This document shows, piece after piece, positions 33,926-43,881 of a stretch of DNA of 64,000 bases. Location of the stretch: positions 4,475,001 through 4,539,000 of the forward strand of contig NZ_CP060084.1 of NCBI RefSeq assembly GCF_014211975.1, read 5' to 3'. The first letter of the stretch is position 1, and every line of letters begins with the position of its first letter. This stretch comes from Teredinibacter haidensis (GTDB lineage Bacteria; Pseudomonadota; Gammaproteobacteria; Pseudomonadales; Cellvibrionaceae). A model generated the notes under the pieces. It did no database searches. It saw only the letters and a program-made list of their open reading frames with translations, and was not told the DNA's origin. The translations under genes were made by a program, and so were the position numbers.

Positions 33926-35992
33926 ATGAAAGCGATACATTCCATAGCTTTTGGCTTGGGGCTTGCCCTGGCCTCGGCTGTTCAGGCACAGTCCGACGTG
34001 GCTCCTGTCGTTATCGAAGCGGAAGATGGTACTTTGGGTGCCAACTTCGATACTGGTGTAGGCACCGATGACCCGTCCGAATATATTTATCCAAATAATG
34101 ATCATGGTGATGTAGGGACAACGGATGAGCCAGGTTCTGACGGCCGCGTAGCGACCTACAGCGTTACCCTCCCGCAGGCGGGTGATTACGATATTTATTT
34201 CCGTTTTGCTGTGGGGCCAGATGTGGGAAGCGATGACAGTTTCTTTGTTGGCCTTGGCGCTTTAAACCCTTTAGCTGTAGATGGCTGGACTATGTGTAAC
34301 GGCCTCTGGGAGTTTGGTTACACCGAGGCCAATATTGTCGTGGATGGTGCGGGCAGTAGTGGTGCTGGAGAGTCATTTAGGTGGGTGAGCATGACGGCAT
34401 GGGATGGCTGTCAGCTAGGTGTAACTGCGACTGCCGATACACTTACCCAAACCTTTAGTTACGGTGCTCGTGAAAACGGCTTGTTTATTGATAAGTTCGT
34501 ATTTGGATTGAAAGGTGACGAATTTACAGTTGCCGACCTCACCGAAGGTCGTGCCGCTACTGGAGCAGTACCTGTTGTAACACTCCCTCCAATTGCCAAT
34601 GGAATTGAAGGTAAGTACCTTGGTAGTGCTTATAGCTCCTCCCAAAGTGTTCAGTTTACTGGTTACTTTAATCAACTTGTGCCAGAAAATGCCGGTAAGT
34701 GGGGTTCTGTTGAAGCAACTCGCGATACCATGAATTGGGGCACCTTAGACGAAGCGTATGATTTCGCTCAGAGCAACGATATTCCTTTCCGTATGCACGT
34801 ATTGGTGTGGGGAAATCAACAGCCAGCTTGGATTGAAGGCCTTACGCAAGAAGAGCAATTGGAAGAAATTACCGAGTGGTTCGATGCCGTTGCTGCAAGG
34901 TACCCCAATATCGACTACCTTGAAGTTGCCAACGAAGTTATCAATGACCCTCCCTCTGGTGAAGGAAACGGTAATTACATCGATGCTCTGGGTGGTGCCG
35001 CTGATAACGCATGGCTGAAAACCGCGTTTAGCATGGCCCGCGATCGCTTTCCCAATGCCACGTTATTGATCAATGAATATAACGTTCTTTCTGGCGGTGT
35101 GCTGGATGACTACAAAGCAATAATTGAAGATTTACAGACAGATTCACTGGTTGATGGTATCGGTATTCAGGCTCACGCGTTCTCGACTCGTGGTCCAGCT
35201 TCGGGTATTCAGGCAGCACTGGATTCTCTCGCTGAAACTGGCTTACCTATTTACATTACTGAAATGGATATAGATGGTAACCCTACTGCGGCTGAAGACG
35301 AAGTCTTTAGCTCGGAAGAGTCCGATATGATTCAGCTTGCTGAATATAAGCGCCTTTTCCCGGTAATTTGGGATCATGATGCTGTTGCCGGTGTAACCCT
35401 ATGGGGTTACCGTCCGGGTCTTTGGAGAGATGATCAAGAAGCTTTCCTTGTTAATGAGGATGGTGATGATCGCCCGGCTGCGAAGTGGTTGCGCAGCTAC
35501 GTTCAAGGCTCCAATGCTGTTCCTGTGATAGATAGCAACAGTCTGCAACTTAGCGTTGACGAAGAAGTACTTGATGGTACTACCGTTGCGAATCTGATAG
35601 CGGATGACCCCGATGGGGAAAATGCGAACCTGACTAATTGGACGATTGTTGGTGGTACCGGTTTGGGTCGCTTTACTCTTGAAACAGATGCTGATGGCAC
35701 AGGCCTGCTCTTCGTTTCTGCTGGATCCGTGCTCGATTACGAAACAGCCGCAAGTTATACGCTGGACGTGATTGTATCGGACGAAAACTATGCGGATTCG
35801 GCGGTTACAACAGTGACTATCAATCTAAACGATATTGAAAATGACGGTGTTGTCGGTGAGCAAACCATCTGGCCAGCCATTGGCGAGAACGATGGTAATG
35901 GCGAAGGTGGCGGTGGTGCTGCTAATGCTGCGTTCCTGCTGATGTTGGCCCTGTTTGGCTTCGGCGCGTATCGTCCACGACGTAAGCACTAG
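33926..35992 (+). CDS. Endo-1,4-beta-xylanase, GH10, with GlyGly-CTERM-like tail
   Basis: A 688-residue secreted xylanase. The signal peptide ends near AVQAQ. An N-terminal beta-sandwich (about 30-200, starting VVIEAEDGTL) looks like a CBM6/35-type carbohydrate-binding module. The GH10 barrel (about 225-535) shows the family course: KYLGSAY, NAGKWGSVE, FRMHVLVWGNQQPAW, the acid/base Glu in LEVANEVIND and the nucleophile Glu in PIYITEMDID. A cadherin-like domain (about 540-645) follows. The end has a GEGGGG stretch, one hydrophobic segment and a basic tail (RPRRKH), the layout of GlyGly-CTERM sorting signals processed by rhombosortase. The GH8 exo-oligoxylanase lies just downstream. Confidence 0.93.
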   Translation: MKAIHSIAFGLGLALASAVQAQSDVAPVVIEAEDGTLGANFDTGVGTDDPSEYIYPNNDHGDVGTTDEPGSDGRVATYSVTLPQAGDYDIYFRFAVGPDVGSDDSFFVGLGALNPLAVDGWTMCNGLWEFGYTEANIVVDGAGSSGAGESFRWVSMTAWDGCQLGVTATADTLTQTFSYGARENGLFIDKFVFGLKGDEFTVADLTEGRAATGAVPVVTLPPIANGIEGKYLGSAYSSSQSVQFTGYFNQLVPENAGKWGSVEATRDTMNWGTLDEAYDFAQSNDIPFRMHVLVWGNQQPAWIEGLTQEEQLEEITEWFDAVAARYPNIDYLEVANEVINDPPSGEGNGNYIDALGGAADNAWLKTAFSMARDRFPNATLLINEYNVLSGGVLDDYKAIIEDLQTDSLVDGIGIQAHAFSTRGPASGIQAALDSLAETGLPIYITEMDIDGNPTAAEDEVFSSEESDMIQLAEYKRLFPVIWDHDAVAGVTLWGYRPGLWRDDQEAFLVNEDGDDRPAAKWLRSYVQGSNAVPVIDSNSLQLSVDEEVLDGTTVANLIADDPDGENANLTNWTIVGGTGLGRFTLETDADGTGLLFVSAGSVLDYETAASYTLDVIVSDENYADSAVTTVTINLNDIENDGVVGEQTIWPAIGENDGNGEGGGGAANAAFLLMLALFGFGAYRPRRKH

Positions 35993-36012
35993 TTTTAATT
36001 AAAGACCCTCTC

Positions 36013-36038
36013 ATAAGCCCGGCAATTGCCGGGCTTAT
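36013..36038. terminator. Perfect palindromic terminator after the GH10 gene
   Basis: ATAAGCCCGGCAA and its exact complement form a 26-base perfect palindrome, 20 bases after the xylanase stop and followed by TTCGTT. It is strong enough to separate the GH10 and GH8 transcripts. Confidence 0.75.
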
Positions 36039-36106
36039 TTCGTTCTGATGCATGAGGTGGTTGTTGTACTTGTTTTAATGTTTAGCAAAATGAAAGTGAG
36101 GCTGGT

Positions 36107-37429
36107 ATGAATGGGGAAACGAAGGTAAATAGAGCCAGGAATAACATAATTGGAACGATGTTGATTGTTGTTGTGTTAGCGATTTTGGGGTGTGATAACA
36201 CCGAAAAAGAGAGCGTAAACACTTCGGACAATTTGGCAGTGGGTGCGGTGGCAACGGGCCACTATGCCAATTTATTTGTTGCGGCGGGTTATTCTGCTGC
36301 CGACGTAAAAAATAGGATTGACTCTGCTTTCCAATTGTTATTTTTTGGTGACCCTGATACCCAGGCGATTTACTACCCCAGTGGCGGTAATGACAACGGT
36401 CCCCTAGCCTATATCTATGATGTTAACAGCAAGGATGTGCGGTCGGAAGGTATGTCTTACGGCATGATGATCGCGGTACAGCTGAATAAAAAAGAGGTAT
36501 TTGATTCAATCTGGAATTGGTCGCTCACTTATATGTACAACAGAGGTGAAACGCATCCGGCAAAAGGTTTCTTCGCGTGGTCGGTGAAAACGAGCGGTGA
36601 GATTATAGATGAAATGCCAGCGCCAGACGGTGAAGAGTATTTCGCCACAGCATTGTATTTTGCTGCAGAGCGCTGGGGTAATGGGGAAGGCATTTATAAC
36701 TACAGTCATTACGCAGATACCATTCTGCATGATATTCGTCACCGGGAAGTTATCACCGGTATGACCATGCGTGGCGAAATGACAGGCGGTAATCTTTTCG
36801 ACGAAGATGCGAAAATGGTTCGCTTTACACCTGATATTGCCAATGCTGACCACACCGATGCCTCCTATCACTTGCCATCGTTTTATGAGGTTTGGTCAAG
36901 GGTAGGGCCAAAAGAAGATCGTGATTTTTGGAAGAAAGCAGCGCAAGTCAGCCGTGACTATTTTGTAAAAGCAGCTCACTCGGAGACGGGGTTAACTCCT
37001 GACTATGGTAATTTCGATGGCACGCCCTGGGCAGCGCCCTGGCGAGCTGAATCTGAGGATTTTCGCTACGATGCTTGGCGTACGGCAATGAACTGGTCGA
37101 TGGATTGGTCGTGGTGGGCTGCAGACCCTCGTCAGCAGGAGTTGAGTAATCGTCTGCAGCGGTTTTTTGAGTCTCAGGGCTTGGAAGACTATCAAAGCCT
37201 CTATTCGCTTGAGGGAAAGATGTTGGGTGGTGGTCAAACAACCGGTATTGTTGCGATGAATGCGACGGCCGGCATGGCTGCAAATGAGGCCAGAAAACAT
37301 GACTTTATTCGTGCCTTGTGGGAGCTATCTGTTCCCACGGGCCCTTACCGTTACTATGATGGAATGCTCTATATGATGGCGTTTTTACATTGTGGTGGGG
37401 AGTACAAGGCCTGGCTGCCGACACCTTAA
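36107..37429 (+). CDS. GH8 reducing-end xylose-releasing exo-oligoxylanase, lipoprotein
   Basis: A 440-residue (alpha/alpha)6 enzyme of family GH8. Its lipobox ILGC after a membrane-spanning signal indicates a lipoprotein. The general-acid Glu lies in RSEGMSYGMM, and the family segments FFAWSVKTSG, DASYHLPSFYEVW and FRYDAWRTAMNWSMD are present. These resemble Rex-type enzymes that take xylose from the reducing end of xylo-oligosaccharides, instead of GH8 cellulases or chitosanases. With the GH10 xylanase upstream, it would trim the oligomers that enzyme releases. The subfamily call is by eye. Confidence 0.88.
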   Translation: MNGETKVNRARNNIIGTMLIVVVLAILGCDNTEKESVNTSDNLAVGAVATGHYANLFVAAGYSAADVKNRIDSAFQLLFFGDPDTQAIYYPSGGNDNGPLAYIYDVNSKDVRSEGMSYGMMIAVQLNKKEVFDSIWNWSLTYMYNRGETHPAKGFFAWSVKTSGEIIDEMPAPDGEEYFATALYFAAERWGNGEGIYNYSHYADTILHDIRHREVITGMTMRGEMTGGNLFDEDAKMVRFTPDIANADHTDASYHLPSFYEVWSRVGPKEDRDFWKKAAQVSRDYFVKAAHSETGLTPDYGNFDGTPWAAPWRAESEDFRYDAWRTAMNWSMDWSWWAADPRQQELSNRLQRFFESQGLEDYQSLYSLEGKMLGGGQTTGIVAMNATAGMAANEARKHDFIRALWELSVPTGPYRYYDGMLYMMAFLHCGGEYKAWLPTP

Positions 37430-37433
37430 TAGA

Positions 37434-37465
37434 GGGGGGGCCGAAACCCCATCTGTTTTTTTTAC
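37434..37465 (+). terminator. Rho-independent terminator after the GH8 gene
   Basis: A GGGG-CCGAAA-CCCC hairpin is followed by ATCTG and eight T. It begins 7 bases after the GH8 stop and is a plausible terminator. Confidence 0.65.
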
Positions 37466-37640
37466 CCGTCATAGGGTGCTAAGATATGGCCGTGTGCTCT
37501 GCTAGCTTACGGCCTGTTTTAATGGTTTGTGCTGAATAGCCCGGGGGGTGCGACTAAGCTGATTGTGTATGTCGTCGTTACACATTCAACCTGATCCCCG
37601 CTGTTGGGGTGTTTCTGCCTATGGATGCAACCCCATTCAC

Positions 37641-38615
37641 ATGATACCTATTCGGTTACTTCCCCTTGAAAGAGTTGTACTGAGTTCTCTTTTTGGTTTA
37701 GCCATTTTCCTGTTTATTTTACTGCTAAGTCTTCGGGCATTTTCTCAAGTTGATCTAATTAACTCCTCCGTTAAGCATATTCATATTCGCCATCCTCTGC
37801 ATGAACAAGAAGAGCTATTGTATGCGAGAAGTACGCAATATTTTGTGAATTTGTTGAAGCTGGCTGCGAAAAATTCGGGGTATACCTTATCACGAGAGCC
37901 TGTTGTTCTTCCTTCTATTACGGGGAGCCGTAACGCGCGCAATCTGCAGTCTAAGCTGTACGATATCAACTGGATGCATACAAATAGTGAGCGAGAACAA
38001 GAGCTTCTCCCTATTCGGATTCCGTTGTTCCGTGGCTTAATTGGTTGGCGAATTTTTCTTGTGCGTCGAGAAGACAGCGAAAAATTTGCAGGAATAAAAG
38101 TTGTCGATGATATCCGTTCATTGACTGCAGGAATTGGACATGACTGGCCGGATATTGCAATTTATCGCCATAATAAATACAAAATATTTTCTTCTTCGGG
38201 ACGACAAAGCTTGGTTTCCATGCTGAAAGGGCGGCGTATCGACTATTTTCCTCGCGCGATCCCAGAGGCTTGGAAAGAGATAGATCTTCTTAATGCTCAT
38301 GACATTGTTGTGGAAGATACCTTGGCTCTTCGATACCATTCTGCGTATTATTTTTTTGTAACGAAGGAAAATAGAGAGCTAGCAGAGTTAATAGAGAAGG
38401 GGTTACAAATTGCTATTGACGATGGTTCATTCGAAAAAATGTTTTTTGAGTATTATGATGATTATTTGGCCAGAACAAAGCTTGAAAATCGTAAGGTATT
38501 CAATATGGCGAACCCTCATTTTCGGGACGTTGCGAACCCGGAAGATGCAAAACTCTGGTTTGAGATTGAAGACTATATACGTTACAAACGTACAAAAGCG
38601 GGTATTAAATATTAA
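37641..38615 (+). CDS. Periplasmic solute-binding-like protein (paralog of 62034-62963)
   Basis: 324 residues from ATG 37641, chosen because it opens straight into a signal or membrane segment (VVLSSLFGLAIFLFILLLSL); the frame is open further upstream to 37563. The mature part resembles the type-3 periplasmic binding fold: LLPIRIPLFRGLIGWRIFLV, FAGIKVVDDIRSL, RRIDYFPRAIPEAW and a C-terminal DGSFEKMFFEYY. It lacks an evident lipobox, unlike its paralog. No transporter genes are adjacent. In this group such proteins may act as sensors or accessory binders; the ligand is unknown. Confidence 0.75.
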   Translation: MIPIRLLPLERVVLSSLFGLAIFLFILLLSLRAFSQVDLINSSVKHIHIRHPLHEQEELLYARSTQYFVNLLKLAAKNSGYTLSREPVVLPSITGSRNARNLQSKLYDINWMHTNSEREQELLPIRIPLFRGLIGWRIFLVRREDSEKFAGIKVVDDIRSLTAGIGHDWPDIAIYRHNKYKIFSSSGRQSLVSMLKGRRIDYFPRAIPEAWKEIDLLNAHDIVVEDTLALRYHSAYYFFVTKENRELAELIEKGLQIAIDDGSFEKMFFEYYDDYLARTKLENRKVFNMANPHFRDVANPEDAKLWFEIEDYIRYKRTKAGIKY

Positions 38616-38658
38616 GAGCTGCGCATACTAATTCTAGCTGCAAGTGATTCACTGAGGT

Positions 38659-39666
38659 TTAACAAATCCTTGGTAGAGGCTCATCTTCGAGAGGGTTTAA
38701 TACGCGTTGACCGCCAATGGATGTGTGCATAACAACCCGTTGGTGGTTTTTTGTAAAGCGTCCAATAATGGCGGCACCTTTTCCATTGTCGCATTGTTTC
38801 CACAGGGCGAGCGTTTCTTCTGCGATTGTGGAATCCACAATCGCGACAACTCGGCCTTCACAGGCGAGGTTAAAAGGGTCATATCCAAGCATATCGCAAA
38901 CAGATTGTACGGCCGGTTGAATAGGCAGGCTTTCTTCAAATAAATCTACGCCCAGAGTCGATATTCTGTTCCAGTCCTGTACTACCATATTCAGCCCGCC
39001 CCGGGTGGGGTCGCGTAGCAGTGTTACCTTATCGGGTTGCTGTAGCTTGCAGAGAATATTGACCAGAGGCCAGATGTTGGCCGAATCGCTGACAATATCA
39101 CTGCGTAATCCAAAGGCTTCTCTTGCCATCATTACCGCAATACCGTGGTTGCCAATAGCGCCTGATACCAGAATAGCGTCGTCGGCTTTGATTTTACTTT
39201 CGTCTAATTGCAATTGCTCTATTCGTTTGCCAATGCCTGTTGTAGCGAAGTAAACTCCGCCGCCGTGCCCTTTGGGAACAACCTTGGTGTCGCCGGTTAC
39301 AATGTTGATATTGGCTTGTTTTGCTGCACTGGCCATTGAATCGACTATTTTTTCCAGGTCTGAAAATTCAAGGCCTTCTTCAATAATGGCATTAAGGCTT
39401 AAATATTTTGGGGTCGCGCCCGATACAGAAAGGTCATTAACGGTTCCGTGGATAGCGAGGCTACCGATGTCTCCGCCCGGAAAAAATAGAGGCTGAACGG
39501 TAAATCCATCGGTTGTCATGGACCAGTTACCGCCATCGAGATGTAAATAAGCTGCGTCTTTTTCGGTGTTGAGGAAACTATTGGTTAGACGTTTGGCAAA
39601 AACGTTGTCCACCAGTTCGCGCATAAATAAACCGCCATTACCGTGTGCCAGCGTTATTTTCGCCAT
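38659..39666 (-). CDS. hypE: Hydrogenase maturation protein HypE (carbamoyl dehydratase)
   Basis: HypE dehydrates the carbamoyl group received from HypF to a thiocyanate on its C-terminal Cys, giving the cyanide ligand of the NiFe site. The 335-residue AIR-synthase-like protein starts with AHGNGGLFMRELV and carries the nucleotide-binding GDTKVVPKGHGGG. It ends with the required PRIC tail, so it is complete. It is the last gene of the leftward hyp operon, 25 bases after hypF. Confidence 0.96.
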   Translation of the reverse strand: MAKITLAHGNGGLFMRELVDNVFAKRLTNSFLNTEKDAAYLHLDGGNWSMTTDGFTVQPLFFPGGDIGSLAIHGTVNDLSVSGATPKYLSLNAIIEEGLEFSDLEKIVDSMASAAKQANINIVTGDTKVVPKGHGGGVYFATTGIGKRIEQLQLDESKIKADDAILVSGAIGNHGIAVMMAREAFGLRSDIVSDSANIWPLVNILCKLQQPDKVTLLRDPTRGGLNMVVQDWNRISTLGVDLFEESLPIQPAVQSVCDMLGYDPFNLACEGRVVAIVDSTIAEETLALWKQCDNGKGAAIIGRFTKNHQRVVMHTSIGGQRVLNPLEDEPLPRIC

Positions 39667-39691
39667 TCTGCTTACTCTATTTATTGCTTGT

Positions 39692-41962
39692 TTATGCGGG
39701 TATAACTTCGCTTAACTTTTTTGAACTCTTTTTCAATACGGCAGCGGCCTCTATCGCCTGGCCGATACACAGGCCTCCATCATTGACCGGAACAGATTGT
39801 GGGTGGTGAAGTTTTAATCCGTGCTCTGGTAATAAATGGCTAAGGTGTTCGATCAAAAGGCGGTTCTGGAATACACCGCCACTGACACCAACGGTTGTGA
39901 TGTGTGTTTGTTCCGAAAGCAGCAGGGCTTGTCGCAACAGTGAATGAGCCAGTGTGTTGTGTACAACGCGCGCTGCAAAGGCTTGATCCTGCTGGTTGCG
40001 CATAAGCCATTTGATTAGGCCAAGCCAGATAACTTCTTCGCCAACAATAGGGAGATCAATATATTTATGGGTGTCGGAGGTTTCGGCAATGGCCGCGAGT
40101 TGCATTGGTGCCTGGCCTTCGAAGCTGGCGTTTTTACATACGCCCAGCAGTGCAGAGCAGCCGTCAAGCAGGCGTCCGATCGCCGAGGTTAAAGGCGAAT
40201 TTATATTTTGTTCCCACATGGACTGCAGAAGGGGATCGTTGGATTTAAAGCTTTTCCCGCAGTGCAGCCTCAAGCTATCGGCAATGCGCCAGGGTTCTCG
40301 CGCTGCTCTATCTCCGCCCGGTATTTTAAAAGGCTTTAAGTGGAACATGCGCTGCCATTGGCCGGGTTTTCCGAACAGACATTCCCCCCCCCAAAGGCCA
40401 TTGTCGCTACCGAGACCAACGCCGTCCCAGGTAAAGGCGATTATTGTCTCGTCTGCTTTTAAATCATTGCTTCCAGTTTGAGCATATAAGCTGCTTGCGT
40501 GAGCATCGTGGTGATAAACCGCGTGCTGTTTGACCTTTTGTTTTTTTGCCCAGCGGCTAGTGGCGTAATCCGGATGGGCGTCGTGGGCAATGATATGTGG
40601 TGTTCTCTGGTAAAGGCGCGCAAAGTCTGTGGCAAGCATTTCGAAAAGTTCCTGGCTGGGCAGGCTGTCCATATCTGCTATATGTGGTGAGACCACAAGC
40701 CGATTGGCGAAACTAAGGCACAGTGTGTTTTTACTTTGGGCTCCGGTTGCAAGTAGGGTTTCTCCGTCCAGAAGGGGGTACGGCGAGCGCAATTCTAGGG
40801 GAGCGAGGCCACGACCAATTCTAAGCGTATGAGCTTTTTCTGCACATATTTGTATAACCGAATCATCTGCGGGACGGCGAATAGGTCGATTGTGATCGAG
40901 TACCCCATCGATTAGATGTGACAGGCGGTTTAGCACGTCTTTGGAATCGGTTATTACCGGTTCACCACTGATATTGGCAGAGGTAACCACAAGCGGTCGC
41001 TGCAGTTGATCCATAAGCAAAAAGTGTAGGGGGCTGTAGGGAAAAATAATACCAATTTCGTTTAAACCCGGTGCAATTGAATCTGGTAGTTTCGACTCGG
41101 GTCGTTTGGGGCAAAGTACAATTGGTCGAACAGGTGAAATTAATTGTTGTATATGGGCTTCGCTGGCTAGGCTATGTTCACCCAATTGCGCTGGCAGTAG
41201 CATTACTGCCAAAGGTTTATGGGCGCGGGGTTTGGTCTGTCGTAACCAGCTAATTGCTGTCTGGTTATAGGCATCGCAAATTAAGTGAAAACCGCCGATG
41301 CCCTTTACAGCAATAATCTGACCGTTATCAATAGCTTTGCAGGCGGTATTTAAACTGTCCGCTTTTTTCCCTTCAAGCTTACTGGTAAATTCGATTTGAG
41401 GGCCGCATTTCGGGCAGGCAAGAGGCTCGGCGTGAAATCGTCTGTCTTGGGTGTTGTAATATTCTTTTGTACAGTCCTCGCATAGCTCAAAATCTCTCAT
41501 AGAAGTTGAGCAGCGGTCATACGGAAGTTCATCGATAATGGTGTAGCGCGGACCGCATTGGGTACAGTTTATAAAAGCGTAACAGTGTCGGCGATCATCA
41601 TCGTGTAGAAGTTCCCATTGGCAGTCGGGGCAGCAGTAAAGATCGGCAGGAAGGTGAATTTCGCTGATGGTATGTGTGTTTGCTTGTGCATCGCTACCGA
41701 GGATCACAAATGTTTTTAGTCGATGAACCGTTTTGTCGAGGCGATCGCGAATGGTCGGCTTTGCAAGTGGCGGCGCGTCGGTGATCAGCCTCTGTTCAAA
41801 TTGTGTGATGGCTGCTTCGTCACCCTCAACTAAGACCAATACGCGGCCGTTAACGTTCTGCACCCAGCCGTTGAGATTGAGCTTGGTTGCCAAACCGTGT
41901 ACAAAAGGACGAAAACCGACGCCCTGTACTAAGCCCCCCAAAATATAATGCCGGGCAATCAT
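39692..41962 (-). CDS. hypF: Carbamoyltransferase HypF
   Basis: HypF makes carbamoyl-adenylate from carbamoyl phosphate and passes the carbamoyl group to HypE. The 756-residue protein has all four parts: acylphosphatase-like (VQGVGFRPFVHGLA), two zinc-finger units (CCPDC...CTQC and CEDC...CPKC), a YrdC-like domain (about 200-380), and a C-terminal Kae1-like domain with HHDAHASS. It starts 12 bases after hypD ends. Length and motifs are standard. Confidence 0.96.
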   Translation of the reverse strand: MIARHYILGGLVQGVGFRPFVHGLATKLNLNGWVQNVNGRVLVLVEGDEAAITQFEQRLITDAPPLAKPTIRDRLDKTVHRLKTFVILGSDAQANTHTISEIHLPADLYCCPDCQWELLHDDDRRHCYAFINCTQCGPRYTIIDELPYDRCSTSMRDFELCEDCTKEYYNTQDRRFHAEPLACPKCGPQIEFTSKLEGKKADSLNTACKAIDNGQIIAVKGIGGFHLICDAYNQTAISWLRQTKPRAHKPLAVMLLPAQLGEHSLASEAHIQQLISPVRPIVLCPKRPESKLPDSIAPGLNEIGIIFPYSPLHFLLMDQLQRPLVVTSANISGEPVITDSKDVLNRLSHLIDGVLDHNRPIRRPADDSVIQICAEKAHTLRIGRGLAPLELRSPYPLLDGETLLATGAQSKNTLCLSFANRLVVSPHIADMDSLPSQELFEMLATDFARLYQRTPHIIAHDAHPDYATSRWAKKQKVKQHAVYHHDAHASSLYAQTGSNDLKADETIIAFTWDGVGLGSDNGLWGGECLFGKPGQWQRMFHLKPFKIPGGDRAAREPWRIADSLRLHCGKSFKSNDPLLQSMWEQNINSPLTSAIGRLLDGCSALLGVCKNASFEGQAPMQLAAIAETSDTHKYIDLPIVGEEVIWLGLIKWLMRNQQDQAFAARVVHNTLAHSLLRQALLLSEQTHITTVGVSGGVFQNRLLIEHLSHLLPEHGLKLHHPQSVPVNDGGLCIGQAIEAAAVLKKSSKKLSEVIPA

Positions 41963-41974
41963 TACGTATTCCTT

Positions 41975-43102
41975 TTAAGTGCGAGCACTCCACCAAATCT
42001 TGCAGGCACCTTCGTCGGATACCATGCACGGGCCAACCGGTTGTCTCGGTGTACAGCTTGTCCCGTAAAGTGGACATTGGTTGGGACGTGTGCGAGCCAT
42101 CACCACATCAGCGCACTGGCAGCTTTTCGGCATGGCATCTTGCGTGATAAGAGTATGGAGCTTGTCTCTATAAGACGAAAATGTTTTATCTGCATTGATG
42201 GTGTCTAGTTCCGGCTGTAATTGGTAGCCAGAATTGTCGATCATACCTATACCACGCCAGTTTGCACTGTTTATGTCAAAAATCTTATGGAGGATTGTTT
42301 GTGCGACGGAATTTCCCTTCGCTGTGACCGCCTCTGGATAACAGTTGACTAGTTGAGGGTTACCTTGCAGTGCGTGCTTTAGCACACAGTAAAAGGCGTG
42401 TAGCAGGCTTTCGCTTTGAAATCCAGCGATCGCGGTTGGCAATTGATAGTCGTCGACTACAAACTGCCATTCATCGGCGCCCATAATGGTAGCAACGTGG
42501 CCCGGGGCGATCATGGCGTTAATGGGGGCGGAGCGTTCATCACCCAAAAGCCGTGCGACCGCAGGCCAGGTGCGGCGTCCGGAAATCAAAAATTGAATGT
42601 TTTTTGGAAGACTGCCGCGGTATCGTTCGTAAACAAGTGCTGCCACCGGAGCCATCGTGGTTTCAAAGCCAGCGGCAAAGAACACGATTGTTCTTTCGGG
42701 ATTGGCCAGCGCAAGCTTACGCACTTCCATCGGCGATGCAATAGCGCGAATATCGGCACCAGCGGCCTTTGCCAGCTCCATGGAGCGAATGGATTTCGGA
42801 AGCAGGTTCGTTTTGCTTGCGTTGTTAATCGGTACACGCAACATATCCCCAAAAGCAGCGAGTGTCACATCTTCGTTTAATGCGATACTTATCGCCAGAG
42901 CAATATCTGATTCTGGGCATACACACACGGGACAACCCGGGCCGGGGATTAACTTTAGCCAGTTGGGAAGTGCCGAACGTAACCCCGCTTGGGTAATACT
43001 GCGCTCGTGTCCCCCGCATACATTTAGCAAATTGAATGGCGATTTTGGCGCTGGAAGGCGATGAATTTTTTCCAGCCAATAGCGCGCATCAAGCGGGGTC
43101 AT
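41975..43102 (-). CDS. hypD: Hydrogenase maturation protein HypD
   Basis: HypD is an iron-sulfur protein that, with HypC, builds the Fe(CN)2CO unit. The start at 43102 gives 375 residues, the usual length. It forms an ATGA overlap with the hypB stop, so it is preferred over the open frame that extends to 43210. Family motifs present include NVCGGHE, GPGCPVCVCP, AAGFETT and the cysteine-rich C-terminal region (CQCADVV, GTSCTPRQPVGPCMVSDEG). Confidence 0.95.
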   Translation of the reverse strand: MTPLDARYWLEKIHRLPAPKSPFNLLNVCGGHERSITQAGLRSALPNWLKLIPGPGCPVCVCPESDIALAISIALNEDVTLAAFGDMLRVPINNASKTNLLPKSIRSMELAKAAGADIRAIASPMEVRKLALANPERTIVFFAAGFETTMAPVAALVYERYRGSLPKNIQFLISGRRTWPAVARLLGDERSAPINAMIAPGHVATIMGADEWQFVVDDYQLPTAIAGFQSESLLHAFYCVLKHALQGNPQLVNCYPEAVTAKGNSVAQTILHKIFDINSANWRGIGMIDNSGYQLQPELDTINADKTFSSYRDKLHTLITQDAMPKSCQCADVVMARTRPNQCPLYGTSCTPRQPVGPCMVSDEGACKIWWSART

Positions 43103-43881
43103 ACGGTTTCGCCAATCACTTTTGTTGCCATATTCAGAGCTTGGGTGCGGGTGTTTAACCATTTCAGCCAGCCGTCCATGCCTGCCCCGGTTTTTGCGGA
43201 GACCTTCCATACGGGATTTTGGTTGGCCAGTTTACGAAAATTATTTTCGGCACGTTCTACAGAAAAATCATCAAAAAAATCCAATAGTTCGATTTTGCTT
43301 ATAACCAAACCTTCAACTTTCTGAAACAAAATGGGGTACTTAAGCGGCTTGTCGTCACCTTCGGTTGTGGAGAGCAATGCAACACTCGCATTTTGACCCA
43401 AGTCGAAGGCGGCGGGGCAAACCAAATTTCCGATATTTTCAATAAATAATAGATCGATATTTTCCAGGTCTAATTGGTGCAGCGCCTGGTGAATATAGTG
43501 GGCATCTAGATGACAGGCACTGCCCGTCGTGATCTGCACCGCGGGAACGCCTTGCTGGCGAATACGGTTTGCATCGTTTTCCGTTTCGAGATCGCCTTCT
43601 ATAACGGCAATTCGATATTTCTTGCCGAATTTTTTGATGGTGCTTTCAAGTAAAGATGTTTTCCCTGCCCCTGGCGATGACATAAGGTTCACACAAAATA
43701 TGCCGTGGCGATTTAATGTTGCTCTATTGCGAGCAGCCTGGTGATCGTTGCGAGACATAATATTGTGCAACATATCATGGCTGTGTTCGTCGACGGCGAT
43801 TTTTGCCGGGACAAAATGGGCTGTTGTCGATATAGGTTGTTGTTTTCTGGGGTGAAGGTTGCAGCCACAAGTTTCACACAT
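43099..43881 (-). CDS. hypB: Hydrogenase nickel-incorporation GTPase HypB
   Basis: HypB is a GTPase that, with HypA, delivers nickel to the hydrogenase large subunit. The 260-residue protein has an N-terminal metal site MCETCGC, a P-loop in SSPGAGKTSLLE, and the family motifs VIEGDLETEND and FIENIGNLVCPA. The His-rich insert seen in some HypB proteins is absent, with only scattered His near 35-60. It overlaps hypA by 8 bases and hypD by 4. Confidence 0.96.
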   Translation of the reverse strand: MCETCGCNLHPRKQQPISTTAHFVPAKIAVDEHSHDMLHNIMSRNDHQAARNRATLNRHGIFCVNLMSSPGAGKTSLLESTIKKFGKKYRIAVIEGDLETENDANRIRQQGVPAVQITTGSACHLDAHYIHQALHQLDLENIDLLFIENIGNLVCPAAFDLGQNASVALLSTTEGDDKPLKYPILFQKVEGLVISKIELLDFFDDFSVERAENNFRKLANQNPVWKVSAKTGAGMDGWLKWLNTRTQALNMATKVIGETV

